Position numbers and translations under genes: made by a program | In this document: in pieces, positions 17,284 through 26,548 of the stretch | Layout of the letters: every line of letters starts with the position of its first letter | How positions within the stretch are numbered: the stretch's first letter is position 1 | The notes under the pieces: model-generated | Told to the model about the DNA's origin: nothing | The model's input: the letters and a program-made list of their open reading frames with translations, nothing else | Database searches by the model: none | NCBI RefSeq assembly: GCF_035270045.1 | Contig: NZ_DATFIP010000007.1 | Location: 1-64,000 of the forward strand | Direction: 5' to 3' | DNA: 64,000 nt | From: Salibaculum sp035270045 | GTDB lineage: Bacteria > Pseudomonadota > Alphaproteobacteria > Rhodobacterales > Rhodobacteraceae

Positions 17284-17425
17284 CCGCAAAGATTTCGCGG
17301 ACGGGTGTCTTTCCCGCCCGTCCGGGTCCTAGAGCAGGGCCGCAAGAGCCGCCCGGCCGCATCAACCCCGGCGAGGGCAACCCAAACAGGGGGCGAAAAG
17401 CCCCGAAGCGAAGTGAGGAACTATC

Positions 17426-17659
17426 ATGAGCGATGTCGCAGATCGCGTCCGCAAGATCGTTGTGGAACACCTGGGTGTCGAGGAGGACAAGGTTGTCGAG
17501 GGGGCGTCCTTCATTGATGATCTGGGCGCCGACTCGCTGGACACCGTCGAGCTGGTCATGGCTTTCGAAGAGGAGTTCGGCATCGAGATTCCCGATGATG
17601 CCGCCGAGACAATCCAGACGTTCGGCGATGCGGTGAAGTTCATCAACGAGGCGAGCTGA
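17426..17659 (+). CDS. acpP: Acyl carrier protein
   Basis: A 77-residue acidic protein that carries growing acyl chains on 4'-phosphopantetheine. The attachment site is S37 in GADSLDTVEL. GAGG precedes the ATG. It lies between fabG and fabF and is followed by a strong terminator. It may also supply the acyl-ACP used by the AHL synthase at the start of the window. Confidence 0.98.
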   Translation: MSDVADRVRKIVVEHLGVEEDKVVEGASFIDDLGADSLDTVELVMAFEEEFGIEIPDDAAETIQTFGDAVKFINEAS

Positions 17660-17699
17660 CCGCGCAGCCCCGCCGGGGCGCTTCAGGTCGTAAAGAACG

Positions 17700-17728
17700 A
17701 GGGCGGGCCGCGCGGCACCGCCCTTTTT
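17700..17728 (+). terminator. Intrinsic terminator after acpP
   Basis: Stem AGGGCGG (17700-17706) / CCGCCCT (17718-17724) with a GC-rich loop and a TTTTT run (17724-17728). It separates abundant acpP mRNA from fabF. Confidence 0.85.
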
Positions 17729-17861
17729 CGTGGGTTTCCGGGTCTGGCAGTGGCCGGGAAACGGGCCGGCACGGGGGTGCCGAGGGCGCCGGTGGGCCTT
17801 GCCCCGCGGCCCCGGACCGGGGTATCAGGTTTCGACGAAACAGGAAGTCTAGGGGCAGAGC

Positions 17862-19121
<1,260 letters not shown>

Positions 19122-20282
19122 ATGTGGCGACATATCGCCAGCAATGCGCTGACCTTCCTGATCGTGCTGCTTTTCCTGCTGGCCGGCGTGATTGGCTGGG
19201 GTAATCGCGAATACACCGCCCGGGGCCCGTTGGAGACCGCGATCTGTCTTCAGGTGGAGCGCGGCTCCAATATGCGCGGGGTCAGCGAGGAGCTGGCAGA
19301 GATCGGCGCGATTACCCAGCCGGCGATCTTTCGCATCGGCGCGGATTATTCCGACAAGGCGTCACAGCTCAAGGCCGGGTCCTTCCTGGTGCCCCGCGGG
19401 GCCTCGATGGAAGAGATCATCGAGATCGTGACGGCCAGCGGTCAGAGCACCTGCGGCACCGAGATCGTGCATCGCATCGGGGTCACGCGGGTGTTGTCCG
19501 AGGTGCGCGAACTGAACCCCGAAACGCGCGAATACGAGGACCTGGCGCAGTTCGATCCCACCGCGGATGAACGCCCGGCGATCTATGCCGAGAAACGTCA
19601 GGCCCCGGACACGCAGTATCGCGTCGTCGTTTCCGAGGGGGTCACAAGCTGGCAGGTCATGACCGCGCTCAACCGCCTCGAGGTTTTGTCGGGCGAGATC
19701 GGCGAAGTCCCCGATGAGGGCAGCCTGGCGCCGGGAAGCTACCAGGTTGTGCCCGGCGATGACGCGGCTGCGCTGGTCGGACGAATGCAGCAGGCGCAGT
19801 CGCGCATCCTTGCCGAGGCCTGGGCCGGACGTGACGAGGGCTTGCCGCTGGAGACCCCGCAGGAGGCGCTCATCCTGGCCTCGATCGTGGAGAAGGAGAC
19901 CGGCGGCTATGACGAGGTGCGCACGGTGGCCAGCGTCTTCGAGAACCGGCTGGAACGGGGCATGCGGCTACAGACCGACCCGACGGTTATTTACGGCATC
20001 ACCGAGGGACGCGGGGTGCTGGGCCGGGGCCTGCGCCAGAGCGAACTGCGCGCCCGAACGCCCTACAACACCTACGTGATCGACGGGTTGCCGCCCACGC
20101 CCATCGCCAACCCCGGCCGGCTGAGCATCGAGGCGGTGATGAATCCCGGCGAGACCGACTATATCTTCTTCGTGGCAAAGACGCTGGACCCGCGAGACGG
20201 ACACAACTTTGCTACCACCCTGGCCGAGCACAATCGCAATGTTGCGGCCTACCGCGCGCTGGAGGCCGAACAGGCCGAGTGA
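19122..20282 (+). CDS. mltG: Endolytic murein transglycosylase
   Basis: Inner-membrane enzyme that cuts nascent glycan strands and sets their length. The 386-residue protein has an N-terminal membrane anchor (~8-26), a LysM-like middle region and the YceG catalytic domain. The catalytic Glu lies in ASIVEKETG near residue 255; QTDPTVIYGI and TPYNTYVIDGLPPTPIANPG motifs follow. It begins one base after the fabF stop. It is the last core gene before the gene transfer agent cluster. Confidence 0.96.
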   Translation: MWRHIASNALTFLIVLLFLLAGVIGWGNREYTARGPLETAICLQVERGSNMRGVSEELAEIGAITQPAIFRIGADYSDKASQLKAGSFLVPRGASMEEIIEIVTASGQSTCGTEIVHRIGVTRVLSEVRELNPETREYEDLAQFDPTADERPAIYAEKRQAPDTQYRVVVSEGVTSWQVMTALNRLEVLSGEIGEVPDEGSLAPGSYQVVPGDDAAALVGRMQQAQSRILAEAWAGRDEGLPLETPQEALILASIVEKETGGYDEVRTVASVFENRLERGMRLQTDPTVIYGITEGRGVLGRGLRQSELRARTPYNTYVIDGLPPTPIANPGRLSIEAVMNPGETDYIFFVAKTLDPRDGHNFATTLAEHNRNVAAYRALEAEQAE

Positions 20283-20288
20283 ATGCAA

Positions 20289-20323
20289 CGCCCGGTCACG
20301 TCCCGGCAAGTTTTGACCGGGCG
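20289..20323. repeat. Ten-base inverted repeat overlapping the GTA promoter
   Basis: CGCCCGGTCA (20289-20298) and its perfect complement TGACCGGGCG (20314-20323) are separated by 15 bases. The right arm overlaps the predicted -35 box. It could be a dimer-binding operator with arms centred 25 bp apart, or a hairpin in mRNA running out of mltG. No T-run follows. Confidence 0.6.
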
Positions 20324-20341
20324 CGCGGTCGGACGTAGAGT
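20313..20341 (+). promoter_or_regulatory. Predicted promoter upstream of the GTA cluster
   Basis: TTGACC (20313-20318), an exact 17-bp spacer and TAGAGT (20336-20341). It is the only clear promoter-like pair in the 160-bp gap before g1. If used, transcription would start near 20348 and meet the intrinsic terminator at 20366-20398 before g1. Confidence 0.5.
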
Positions 20342-20365
20342 CCCACCATGCTGGACAGGCTGTGA

Positions 20366-20398
20366 GGGCCCCCGGGGATCGACCCCGGGGGCCGTTTT
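20366..20398 (+). terminator. Intrinsic terminator between mltG and GTA g1
   Basis: Perfect 11-bp stem GGCCCCCGGGG (20367-20377) / CCCCGGGGGCC (20383-20393), a 5-nt loop, then G and TTTT. It ends only 44 bp before the g1 ATG. It may simply end the fabF-mltG transcript, but it also lies downstream of the best GTA promoter candidate. Confidence 0.85.
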
Positions 20399-20442
20399 CA
20401 TCGCGCGCTCGCTGGGCGGAGCAACCAGTGGGGTGGACCCTT

Positions 20443-20796
20443 ATGAGCAACCAATGCGGCGGCAGACCCGCCGATCAGGAAATCGCTGCTGAACGTATCA
20501 AGGAGGCTAGGCAGCTCAATCGAAGCATCAACGAGACCCTCAGCCGTATCCTTGCCGATCTGCAGGCGGGCCGGCTGGGCGAGGTCAGGGACCTGGCAAC
20601 CAAGCAGAAACAGCTGGAGACGGCCATGGCCCAGGCCCAGAAACTGGAGGCGGAGTTCAATGAAAGGTTCGGAACCGGGCTTGAGAGCGGCGAGATCGAC
20701 TTCGAGCGGGCCCGATTTGAGATCGGGTGCAGACTTGCTCGCATCCGCAGATGTTGCCGAGAGAAAGGCGTTTCTCAGGACCCTGGGGCCGGATGA
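20443..20796 (+). CDS. GTA g1, probable small terminase subunit
   Basis: A 117-residue, strongly helical protein with a coiled-coil-like centre (NETLSRILADLQAGR, LETAMAQAQKLEAEF). It occupies the g1 position of the Rhodobacter capsulatus GTA (RcGTA), whose product was identified as the TerS-like protein that recruits the large terminase. RcGTA TerS binds DNA without sequence preference, which fits random packaging of host DNA. The ATG at 20443 follows GGGTGG. The 3' end overlaps the proposed terL start by 137 bases in another frame. Assignment rests on gene position, size and helical pattern rather than strong motifs. Confidence 0.8.
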   Translation: MSNQCGGRPADQEIAAERIKEARQLNRSINETLSRILADLQAGRLGEVRDLATKQKQLETAMAQAQKLEAEFNERFGTGLESGEIDFERARFEIGCRLARIRRCCREKGVSQDPGAG

Positions 20797-22060
20797 ACTG
20801 CGGGCGCTGCCCTACCTGTTCGAGTTCTGGGCGCTGGGCCACCAGTTGCCGCCCGGGGGGGACTGGCGCACCTGGGTGATCCTGGGCGGGCGCGGCGCGG
20901 GCAAGACCCGCGCCGGGGCCGAATGGGTCAGGTCGATGGCAGAGGGGTCGCGTCCGCGCGACCCCGGAATGGCGCGGCGCATCGCCCTGGTGGGCGAGAC
21001 CATGGACCAGGCGCGCGAGGTCATGGTCTTTGGCGAAAGCGGTATCCTGGCCTGCACACCGGACGATCGACGGCCGAAATGGATCGCGGGGCGGCAGATG
21101 CTTGTCTGGCCCAACGGTGCTACGGCGCGGGTCTTCTCGGCCCATGATCCGGACTCCCTGCGCGGGCCGCAATTCGACGCCGCCTGGGCCGATGAACTGG
21201 CCAAGTGGCGCAAGGCGGACGCGGTCTGGCCGATGCTGCAATTCGGGCTGCGGCTTGGGCGCCAGCCACGCGCCTGCGTCACCACCACGCCGCGCCGGGT
21301 CAGGGCACTGACCGACCTGCTGGCGCGGCCCTCGACGGTGCAGACCAATGCCCCGACCGAGGCGAACCGCGCCTACCTGGCAGATACCTTCCTTGAGGAG
21401 GTCATGGCCGAATATGCCGGCACCCGGCTTGGGCGGCAGGAACTGGACGGGGTGCTTCTGTCGGATGTCGATGGCGCACTCTGGACCACCGACGGGCTGG
21501 AGGCCGCGCGGGTCGACGTGGCGCCGGAACTGGACCGTGTTGTCGCCGCCGTCGATCCGCCCGCCGGGCAGGGGCCACAGGCCGATACCTGCGGCATCGT
21601 GGTGGTCGGGGCCTGCACGCAGGGTGCCCCGAAGGATTGGCGCGTCTACGTGCTGGAGGATGCCAGTGTGCAGGGGCTGTCGCCCAATGGCTGGGCCGCG
21701 GCCGCCCTGCGCGCCATGGCGCGGCACGGGGCCGACCGGCTAGTGGCCGAGGTCAACCAGGGCGGGGCCATGGTGGAGAGCATCGTGCGATCGCTGGACG
21801 ATACGGTGCCCTACAAGGCGGTCCACGCGGGCCGGTCCAAGGCGGCGCGGGCCGAGCCAGTCGCAGCCCTTTACGAACAGGGCCGCGTGGCGCATCTGCG
21901 GGGACTGGGCGATCTGGAGGACCAGATGTGCCAGATGACCGCCCAAGGCTATAGCGGGACGGGGTCGCCTGACCGGGTCGACGCGCTGGTCTGGGCGATC
22001 ACCGACCTGGTGCTTCTTCCAGCGCGCGCGCATCGCAGCCCGCGCCTGCGTCACCTGTAG
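20660..22060 (+). CDS. terL: GTA g2, large terminase (TerL)
   Basis: ATP-driven DNA-packaging motor of the gene transfer agent. The N-terminal ATPase has Walker A GGRGAGKT near residues 76-83 and Walker B FDAAWADE near residue 174. The RNase-H-like headful nuclease domain begins VVAAVDPP near residue 293. At 466 residues it is somewhat longer than the usual ~430; the family often begins near ERKAFLRTLGPDELRALPYL. The ATG at 20660 has GGAGG nine bases upstream, but a later non-ATG start is possible. A perfect terminator follows the stop at 22086-22110. No frame break or missing catalytic residue was seen. Confidence 0.95.
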   Translation: MKGSEPGLRAARSTSSGPDLRSGADLLASADVAERKAFLRTLGPDELRALPYLFEFWALGHQLPPGGDWRTWVILGGRGAGKTRAGAEWVRSMAEGSRPRDPGMARRIALVGETMDQAREVMVFGESGILACTPDDRRPKWIAGRQMLVWPNGATARVFSAHDPDSLRGPQFDAAWADELAKWRKADAVWPMLQFGLRLGRQPRACVTTTPRRVRALTDLLARPSTVQTNAPTEANRAYLADTFLEEVMAEYAGTRLGRQELDGVLLSDVDGALWTTDGLEAARVDVAPELDRVVAAVDPPAGQGPQADTCGIVVVGACTQGAPKDWRVYVLEDASVQGLSPNGWAAAALRAMARHGADRLVAEVNQGGAMVESIVRSLDDTVPYKAVHAGRSKAARAEPVAALYEQGRVAHLRGLGDLEDQMCQMTAQGYSGTGSPDRVDALVWAITDLVLLPARAHRSPRLRHL

Positions 22061-22085
22061 ATACGCCCCGCCCCGTGCCATGCCG

Positions 22086-22110
22086 CGCCGCCCTTCGGGG
22101 CGGCGTTTTT
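22086..22110 (+). terminator. Perfect intrinsic terminator inside the GTA cluster
   Basis: Stem CGCCGCCC (22086-22093), stable tetraloop TTCG, GGGCGGCG (22098-22105), then TTTTT. It sits between terL and the portal gene, in what is expected to be one transcript. Confidence 0.9.
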
Positions 22111-22242
22111 CGTTTTGCGGCATGGGGTTGGTTCTGTTGCCCCCTCAGCGCACGGGACATTTCCGGCCCGTTCAGGGCTTTGCCCGAGTCTGTGCCTCGT
22201 TGGATCGCAAGATGACGGATCGGGCGGATCGAGGAGATTTGG

Positions 22243-23442
22243 ATGTTCGACTTTCTCAAGCGTGGCGAAACCGGGGCAGGATCTGTGCCCGCGACCGGCG
22301 CGCCCGAGGTCAAGGCCTCGGCTGCGGGCCGGGTGGCGGCCTGGGGCAGTGCCGGGCGCGTGACCTGGAGCGCGCGCGACAGCGCCACCCTGACCAGGAC
22401 AGGCTTTGCCGCGAACCCCATCGGATTCCGCACGGTCAGGATGATTGCCGAAGCCGTGGCCGCGCTCCCGCTGGTGTTGCAGGATCACGACCGCCGCTAT
22501 GACATCCACCCGGTGATCGATCTGGTGCGTCGCCCCAACGGCGCGCAGGGCCGGGCAGACTTGATCGAGGCCTTGATCGGCCAGGTGCTGTTGACCGGAA
22601 ACGGCTACCTGGAGGCGGTGCCCGGCCCCGAGGGCACGCCGGTGGAACTGCACGTGTTGCGCTCGGACCGGATGGCGCTGGTGCCCGGGGCCGATGGCTG
22701 GCCCGTGGCCTATGACTATACCGTGAACGGGCGCAAGCACCGCTTTCAGGTCGGCGATGGCCCCAGCCCGGTCTGTCATATCAAGAGCTTTCACCCGCAG
22801 GACGACCATTATGGCCTGTCGCCGATGCAGGCGGCCGCCAATGCGGTGGACGTGCACAATGCGGCAAGCCGCTGGTCCAAGGCCTTGCTGGACAATGCCG
22901 CGCGACCCTCGGGGGCGATCGTCTATGCCGGGGTCGACGGGCAGGGGCAGTTGAGTCCGGATCAGTACGATCGCCTGCTGCTGGAGATGGAAAGCCAGCA
23001 CCAGGGCGCGCGCAACGCGGGCCGGCCAATGCTGCTGGAAGGCGGGCTGGACTGGAAGCCGATGGGGTTCTCGCCCAGCGACATGGAATTCCAGGAGACG
23101 AAAGAGGCCGCCGCCCGCGAGATCGCCATAGCCTTCGGTGTGCCCCCCATGCTGTTGGGCATCCCCGGCGATGCCACCTACGCCAACTACCAGGAGGCCA
23201 ACCGCGCCTTCTACCGCCTGACGGTGCTGCCGCTGGCGGCCCGCGTCACCGGCGCGCTGTCCGACTGGCTGAATGATTTCACCGGCGACGACGTGAGGCT
23301 GCGCCCCGACCTGGACCAGGTTCCGGCACTGGCGGCTGAACGCGAGGCGCAATGGGCCCGCATCGGCGGGGCCGACTTCCTGACGGACACGGAGAAGCGC
23401 CGCCTGCTGGGCCTGCCGACAGAGGAGGTTGGCGATGGATGA
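22243..23442 (+). CDS. GTA g3, portal protein
   Basis: HK97-type portal, the dodecameric ring at the head vertex through which DNA is packaged and released. The 399-residue protein has the family stretches NPIGFRTVRMIAEAVAALPL near residue 60, LLTGNGYLEAVPG near 118 and AIAFGVPPMLLGIPGDATYA near 298. The start MFDFLKR is typical of RcGTA g3. It follows the internal terminator by ~130 bp, which leaves room for its own promoter. The end overlaps the next gene by 8 bases. Confidence 0.96.
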   Translation: MFDFLKRGETGAGSVPATGAPEVKASAAGRVAAWGSAGRVTWSARDSATLTRTGFAANPIGFRTVRMIAEAVAALPLVLQDHDRRYDIHPVIDLVRRPNGAQGRADLIEALIGQVLLTGNGYLEAVPGPEGTPVELHVLRSDRMALVPGADGWPVAYDYTVNGRKHRFQVGDGPSPVCHIKSFHPQDDHYGLSPMQAAANAVDVHNAASRWSKALLDNAARPSGAIVYAGVDGQGQLSPDQYDRLLLEMESQHQGARNAGRPMLLEGGLDWKPMGFSPSDMEFQETKEAAAREIAIAFGVPPMLLGIPGDATYANYQEANRAFYRLTVLPLAARVTGALSDWLNDFTGDDVRLRPDLDQVPALAAEREAQWARIGGADFLTDTEKRRLLGLPTEEVGDG

Positions 23443-23662
23443 CCGGCCCTTCCCGCGCGAGGCCTTCGACTGTGCCCCGGCCATGCGGATCGAGGCGCAG
23501 GAGCGCCTGACGGCGTTGCAATTCAGCCAGTTGCACACACAGCTGAGCAAGATCGAGGACATGATGCAGCGGCTGGAACGCCGCCTGTGGCTGACGGTCT
23601 TCGGCGTGGTGGGGGTGATCCTGGCGCAGGCGGCACAATCGCTTCTGGCCACGGCCCCGTGA
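23435..23662 (+). CDS. GTA g3.5-like head-formation protein
   Basis: A 75-residue protein in the position of RcGTA rcc01685 (g3.5). The N-terminal half is helical and charged, and one hydrophobic segment lies near the C terminus (LTVFGVVGVILAQAAQSLLA). GAGGAGG precedes the ATG, which overlaps the portal stop by 8 bases, indicating translational coupling. Genes in this position are required for head formation in R. capsulatus; the exact role is not clear from sequence. Confidence 0.82.
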   Translation: MDDRPFPREAFDCAPAMRIEAQERLTALQFSQLHTQLSKIEDMMQRLERRLWLTVFGVVGVILAQAAQSLLATAP

Positions 23663-23674
23663 GAGGAGAAAGGC

Positions 23675-24214
23675 ATGAACCTGGAACACAAGTACATGGG
23701 TTTCGGCACCGAACTGGTGGTCGATGGCGCCGAGGTGGCGGGCTATGCCTCGCTCTTCGGGGCGCCCGACAAGGGCGGTGACGTGGTCGAGCGCGGGGCC
23801 TACACCCGCTCGCTGCACCGGCTGGAAGGCCGCGGGGGGCGCGTCAAGATGCTCTGGCAGCATGACCCGGCACAGCCCATCGGTGTCTGGGACACGGTGC
23901 GCGAGGACGACCGGGGGCTCTGGGTCAAGGGCCGCATCCTGCGCGACGTGGCCCGCGGCCGCGAGGCCGCCGCGCTGATCGAGGCGGGGGCGATCGACGG
24001 GCTGTCGATCGGCTATCGCACGTTGCGGGCGGCCAAGAATGACAAGGGCGGACGCCTCTTGTCCGAGCTGGAGCTTTGGGAGGTGTCCCTCGTGACATTC
24101 CCGATGCTTCCCGATGCGCGGGTCGGGGCCAAGGGGGACGACCCTGACGCCCGGGTCATGCGTGAACTGGCGCAGGTCTTTAACGAGGCCCGTGGCCTGC
24201 TGGTCCCGAAATAG
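23675..24214 (+). CDS. GTA g4, prohead protease
   Basis: HK97-family (U35) serine protease that trims the capsid protein during head maturation. In 179 residues it shows MLWQHDPAQPIGVW (catalytic His near residue 62) and GLSIGYRT (catalytic Ser near 110), then ELWEVSLVTFPM. It lies between g3.5 and the capsid gene as in RcGTA. All family landmarks are intact. Confidence 0.95.
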   Translation: MNLEHKYMGFGTELVVDGAEVAGYASLFGAPDKGGDVVERGAYTRSLHRLEGRGGRVKMLWQHDPAQPIGVWDTVREDDRGLWVKGRILRDVARGREAAALIEAGAIDGLSIGYRTLRAAKNDKGGRLLSELELWEVSLVTFPMLPDARVGAKGDDPDARVMRELAQVFNEARGLLVPK

Positions 24215-24253
24215 GCCCGGCGTTTCAAAAACTTATCTGAAGGAATCGCACAG

Positions 24254-25447
24254 ATGAGCAACCCCGAGACGAAGGCTCGGGCCGGCGACGACACGTCTCC
24301 GGCCGGGGATCTGAAAACGGCGATGGCCGGGTTCATGTCCGATTTCCGGGCCTTTTCAACCGACATTCACCAGAAGCTTCAGGAACAGGACAAACGCATG
24401 AGCAAGCTTGACCGCAAATCCGCCATCGCCGGGGCCCGCCCGGCCCTGGCCACCGCCGCCTCGGAAGAGGCGCCCCACCAGAAGGCCTTTGCCGCCTACC
24501 TGCGGTCGGGCGACGATGACGGGCTGCGCGGCCTCGAAATGGAAGGCAAGGCCATGTCCGGTGCCGTGGCGGCCGATGGCGGTTACCTGGTCGATCCGCA
24601 GACCTCGAACATGATCCGGTCGACGCTGTCCTCGACCGCCTCGATCCGGGCCATCGCCAATGTCGTTCAGGTCGAGGCAACGTCCTACGACGTGCTGGTC
24701 GACCATGCCGAGATGGGCGCGGGCTGGGCCACCGAGACCGATCCGACCAGCGAGAGCGGCACGCCGCAGATCGACCGCATCAGCATTGCGCTGCACGAGC
24801 TTTCGGCCCTGCCCAAGGCGAGCCAGCGCCTGCTGGATGACAGCGCCTTCGACATCGAGGCCTGGCTGGCCACGCGCATCGCCGACAAGTTCGCCCGCTC
24901 CGAGGCGGCGGCCTTTGTCGATGGCGACGGGGTGGACAAGCCGCAGGGCTTCCTGACCGCGCCGACCGTGGCCAACGGCGGCTGGTCCTGGGGCAACCTC
25001 GGCTATGTCGTGACCGGGGCCGACGGCGGCTTCGACGCGGCCAACCCGGCGGATGCGATCATCGACCTGGTCTATGCGCTGGGCGCCGAGTATCGCGCCA
25101 GCGGCACCTTCGTGATGAACTCCAAGACTGCCGGGGCGGTGCGCAAGATCAAGGATGCCGACGGCCGTTTCCTGTGGTCGGACGGGCTGACGGCCGGGGA
25201 ACCCGCGCGGCTGCTGGGCTATCCGGTCCTGGTGGCCGAGGACATGCCCGACATTGCCTCGGGGGCCATGGCCATTGCCTTTGGCGATTTCTCGGCCGGT
25301 TACACCGTGGCTGAACGCCCGGACCTTCGGGTGCTGCGCGATCCTTTCAGCGCCAAGCCGCACGTCCTGTTCTACGCCACCAAGCGCGTGGGCGGGGCGG
25401 TCAGCGATTTTGCCGCCATCAAGCTGCTGAAGTTCGGCCTGTCCTGA
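24254..25447 (+). CDS. GTA g5, major capsid protein
   Basis: HK97-fold capsid protein, 397 residues. The first ~100 residues are charged and helical (a scaffold-like delta domain presumably removed by the g4 protease). The mature part contains GAVAADGGYLVDPQTSNMI, PKASQRLLDDSAFDIEAWLA and GTFVMNSKTAGAVRKIKD, typical of RcGTA g5. AAGGA precedes the ATG. A strong GC hairpin follows the stop, which could stabilise this abundant message. Confidence 0.97.
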   Translation: MSNPETKARAGDDTSPAGDLKTAMAGFMSDFRAFSTDIHQKLQEQDKRMSKLDRKSAIAGARPALATAASEEAPHQKAFAAYLRSGDDDGLRGLEMEGKAMSGAVAADGGYLVDPQTSNMIRSTLSSTASIRAIANVVQVEATSYDVLVDHAEMGAGWATETDPTSESGTPQIDRISIALHELSALPKASQRLLDDSAFDIEAWLATRIADKFARSEAAAFVDGDGVDKPQGFLTAPTVANGGWSWGNLGYVVTGADGGFDAANPADAIIDLVYALGAEYRASGTFVMNSKTAGAVRKIKDADGRFLWSDGLTAGEPARLLGYPVLVAEDMPDIASGAMAIAFGDFSAGYTVAERPDLRVLRDPFSAKPHVLFYATKRVGGAVSDFAAIKLLKFGLS

Positions 25448-25460
25448 GGCCGTCACCGGA

Positions 25461-25488
25461 CGGGGGGCGGAGATGGTGCCGCCCCCCG
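25461..25488 (+). other. Stable hairpin after the capsid gene
   Basis: A 10-bp perfect stem CGGGGGGCGG (25461-25470) / CCGCCCCCCG (25479-25488) with an 8-nt loop and no T-run. It lies in the 169-bp gap between g5 and g6, the longest non-coding gap after the g3 start. An mRNA 3'-end stabiliser or processing site is plausible. Confidence 0.6.
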
Positions 25489-25616
25489 GCCCGGGCGCGG
25501 GCATGGCGCGGGGCACCCCCGTGTTGTCCAGCTGCTTCCTTCCGTCCGAGCGATGCGGGGGGCCTGCGCCCGGGCACCTTACCCAAGACACGACAAGCCG
25601 TTTTCGGAGAAAGCTG

Positions 25617-26213
25617 ATGATGTTGATCGAAGAGACCACGGTGCCGCAAAGCGCCCTGCCGCTGGGTTTGTTCAAGGAGCACCTGCGCCTCGGATCGGGC
25701 TTTTCCGATGACGGCTTGCAGGACGGGCTGCTGGAGGGGTTCCTGCGTTCGGCCATGGCCGCGATCGAGGGGCGCACCTCCAAGGTGCTGATCGAGCGGG
25801 ACTTTGCCCTGACACTGTCGGCCTGGGCTGATCCAGTGCGACAGCCCTTGCCCATCGCCCCGGTCAGCGCCGTGGCCGAGGTGGTGCTGCTGGATCGCAT
25901 GGGCCAGGAAAACGCGGTGGACGCGGCAGCCTGGACCCTGCGGCCTGACATGCAGCGCCCGGCGCTTCTGGCCGCGGGCACGGCCCTGCCGATGATCCCG
26001 CGCGCCGGGTCGGTGCGGCTGCGGTTTCTCGCTGGCTTCGGACCGGACTGGTCGGACCTGCCCAGCGACCTGCAACAGGCGGTGATGCTGCTGGCGGCGC
26101 ACTACTACGAATACCGGCTTGAAACCCAGTACGATGGCGGCTGCATGCCCTTCGGCGTCAGCGCCCTGATCGAACGCTACCGCAGCCTGCGCCTGGGCCG
26201 GGGGGTGGTGTGA
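25617..26213 (+). CDS. GTA g6, head-tail connector (adaptor)
   Basis: A 198-residue protein of the phage gp6-like / phiE125 gp8 connector type. It starts MMLIEETTVPQSALPLGLFK with GGAGA six bases upstream, has a helical N-terminal half, a LTLSAWADPVRQPLPIAPVS segment and the PSDLQQAVMLLAAHYYEYR helix common to connectors. It should dock under the portal. The stop overlaps the g7 start (TGATG). Confidence 0.92.
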   Translation: MMLIEETTVPQSALPLGLFKEHLRLGSGFSDDGLQDGLLEGFLRSAMAAIEGRTSKVLIERDFALTLSAWADPVRQPLPIAPVSAVAEVVLLDRMGQENAVDAAAWTLRPDMQRPALLAAGTALPMIPRAGSVRLRFLAGFGPDWSDLPSDLQQAVMLLAAHYYEYRLETQYDGGCMPFGVSALIERYRSLRLGRGVV

Positions 26214-26548
26214 TGGCCCCTCGTCTGAACAGGCGCCTTGTGCTGGAGAGCCCGCAAAGCCTGGCCGACGGCGCGGGCGGCTTTACCGAAAGCTGGGCCG
26301 CGCTTGGCACGCTCTGGGCGCAGGTCGAGTCGCGCAGCGGGCGCGAGACCTCGGGCGCGGCGATGGCGGTGTCGCGGGTGCGCTATCGCGTCACCCTGCG
26401 GGCCGCACCGTCTGGCGCCCCGTCGCGCCCGGTCGCCGGTCAGCGGTTTCGTGAGGGCGACCGGGTTCTTCGCATCCTGGCCGTGACCGAGGACGACGCC
26501 GACGGCCGTTACCTTGTGGCCGACGCCGAGGAAGAGGTGATCGCATGA
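26213..26548 (+). CDS. GTA g7, head-tail joining protein (stopper)
   Basis: A 111-residue beta-rich protein of the SPP1 gp16 / head-closure type. It starts MAPRLNRRLVLESPQ and has the GGFTESWAALGTLWAQVE motif seen in this family. It overlaps g6 by one base (TGATG) and g8 by four (ATGA), so translation is coupled. Position and size match RcGTA g7. Confidence 0.9.
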   Translation: MAPRLNRRLVLESPQSLADGAGGFTESWAALGTLWAQVESRSGRETSGAAMAVSRVRYRVTLRAAPSGAPSRPVAGQRFREGDRVLRILAVTEDDADGRYLVADAEEEVIA

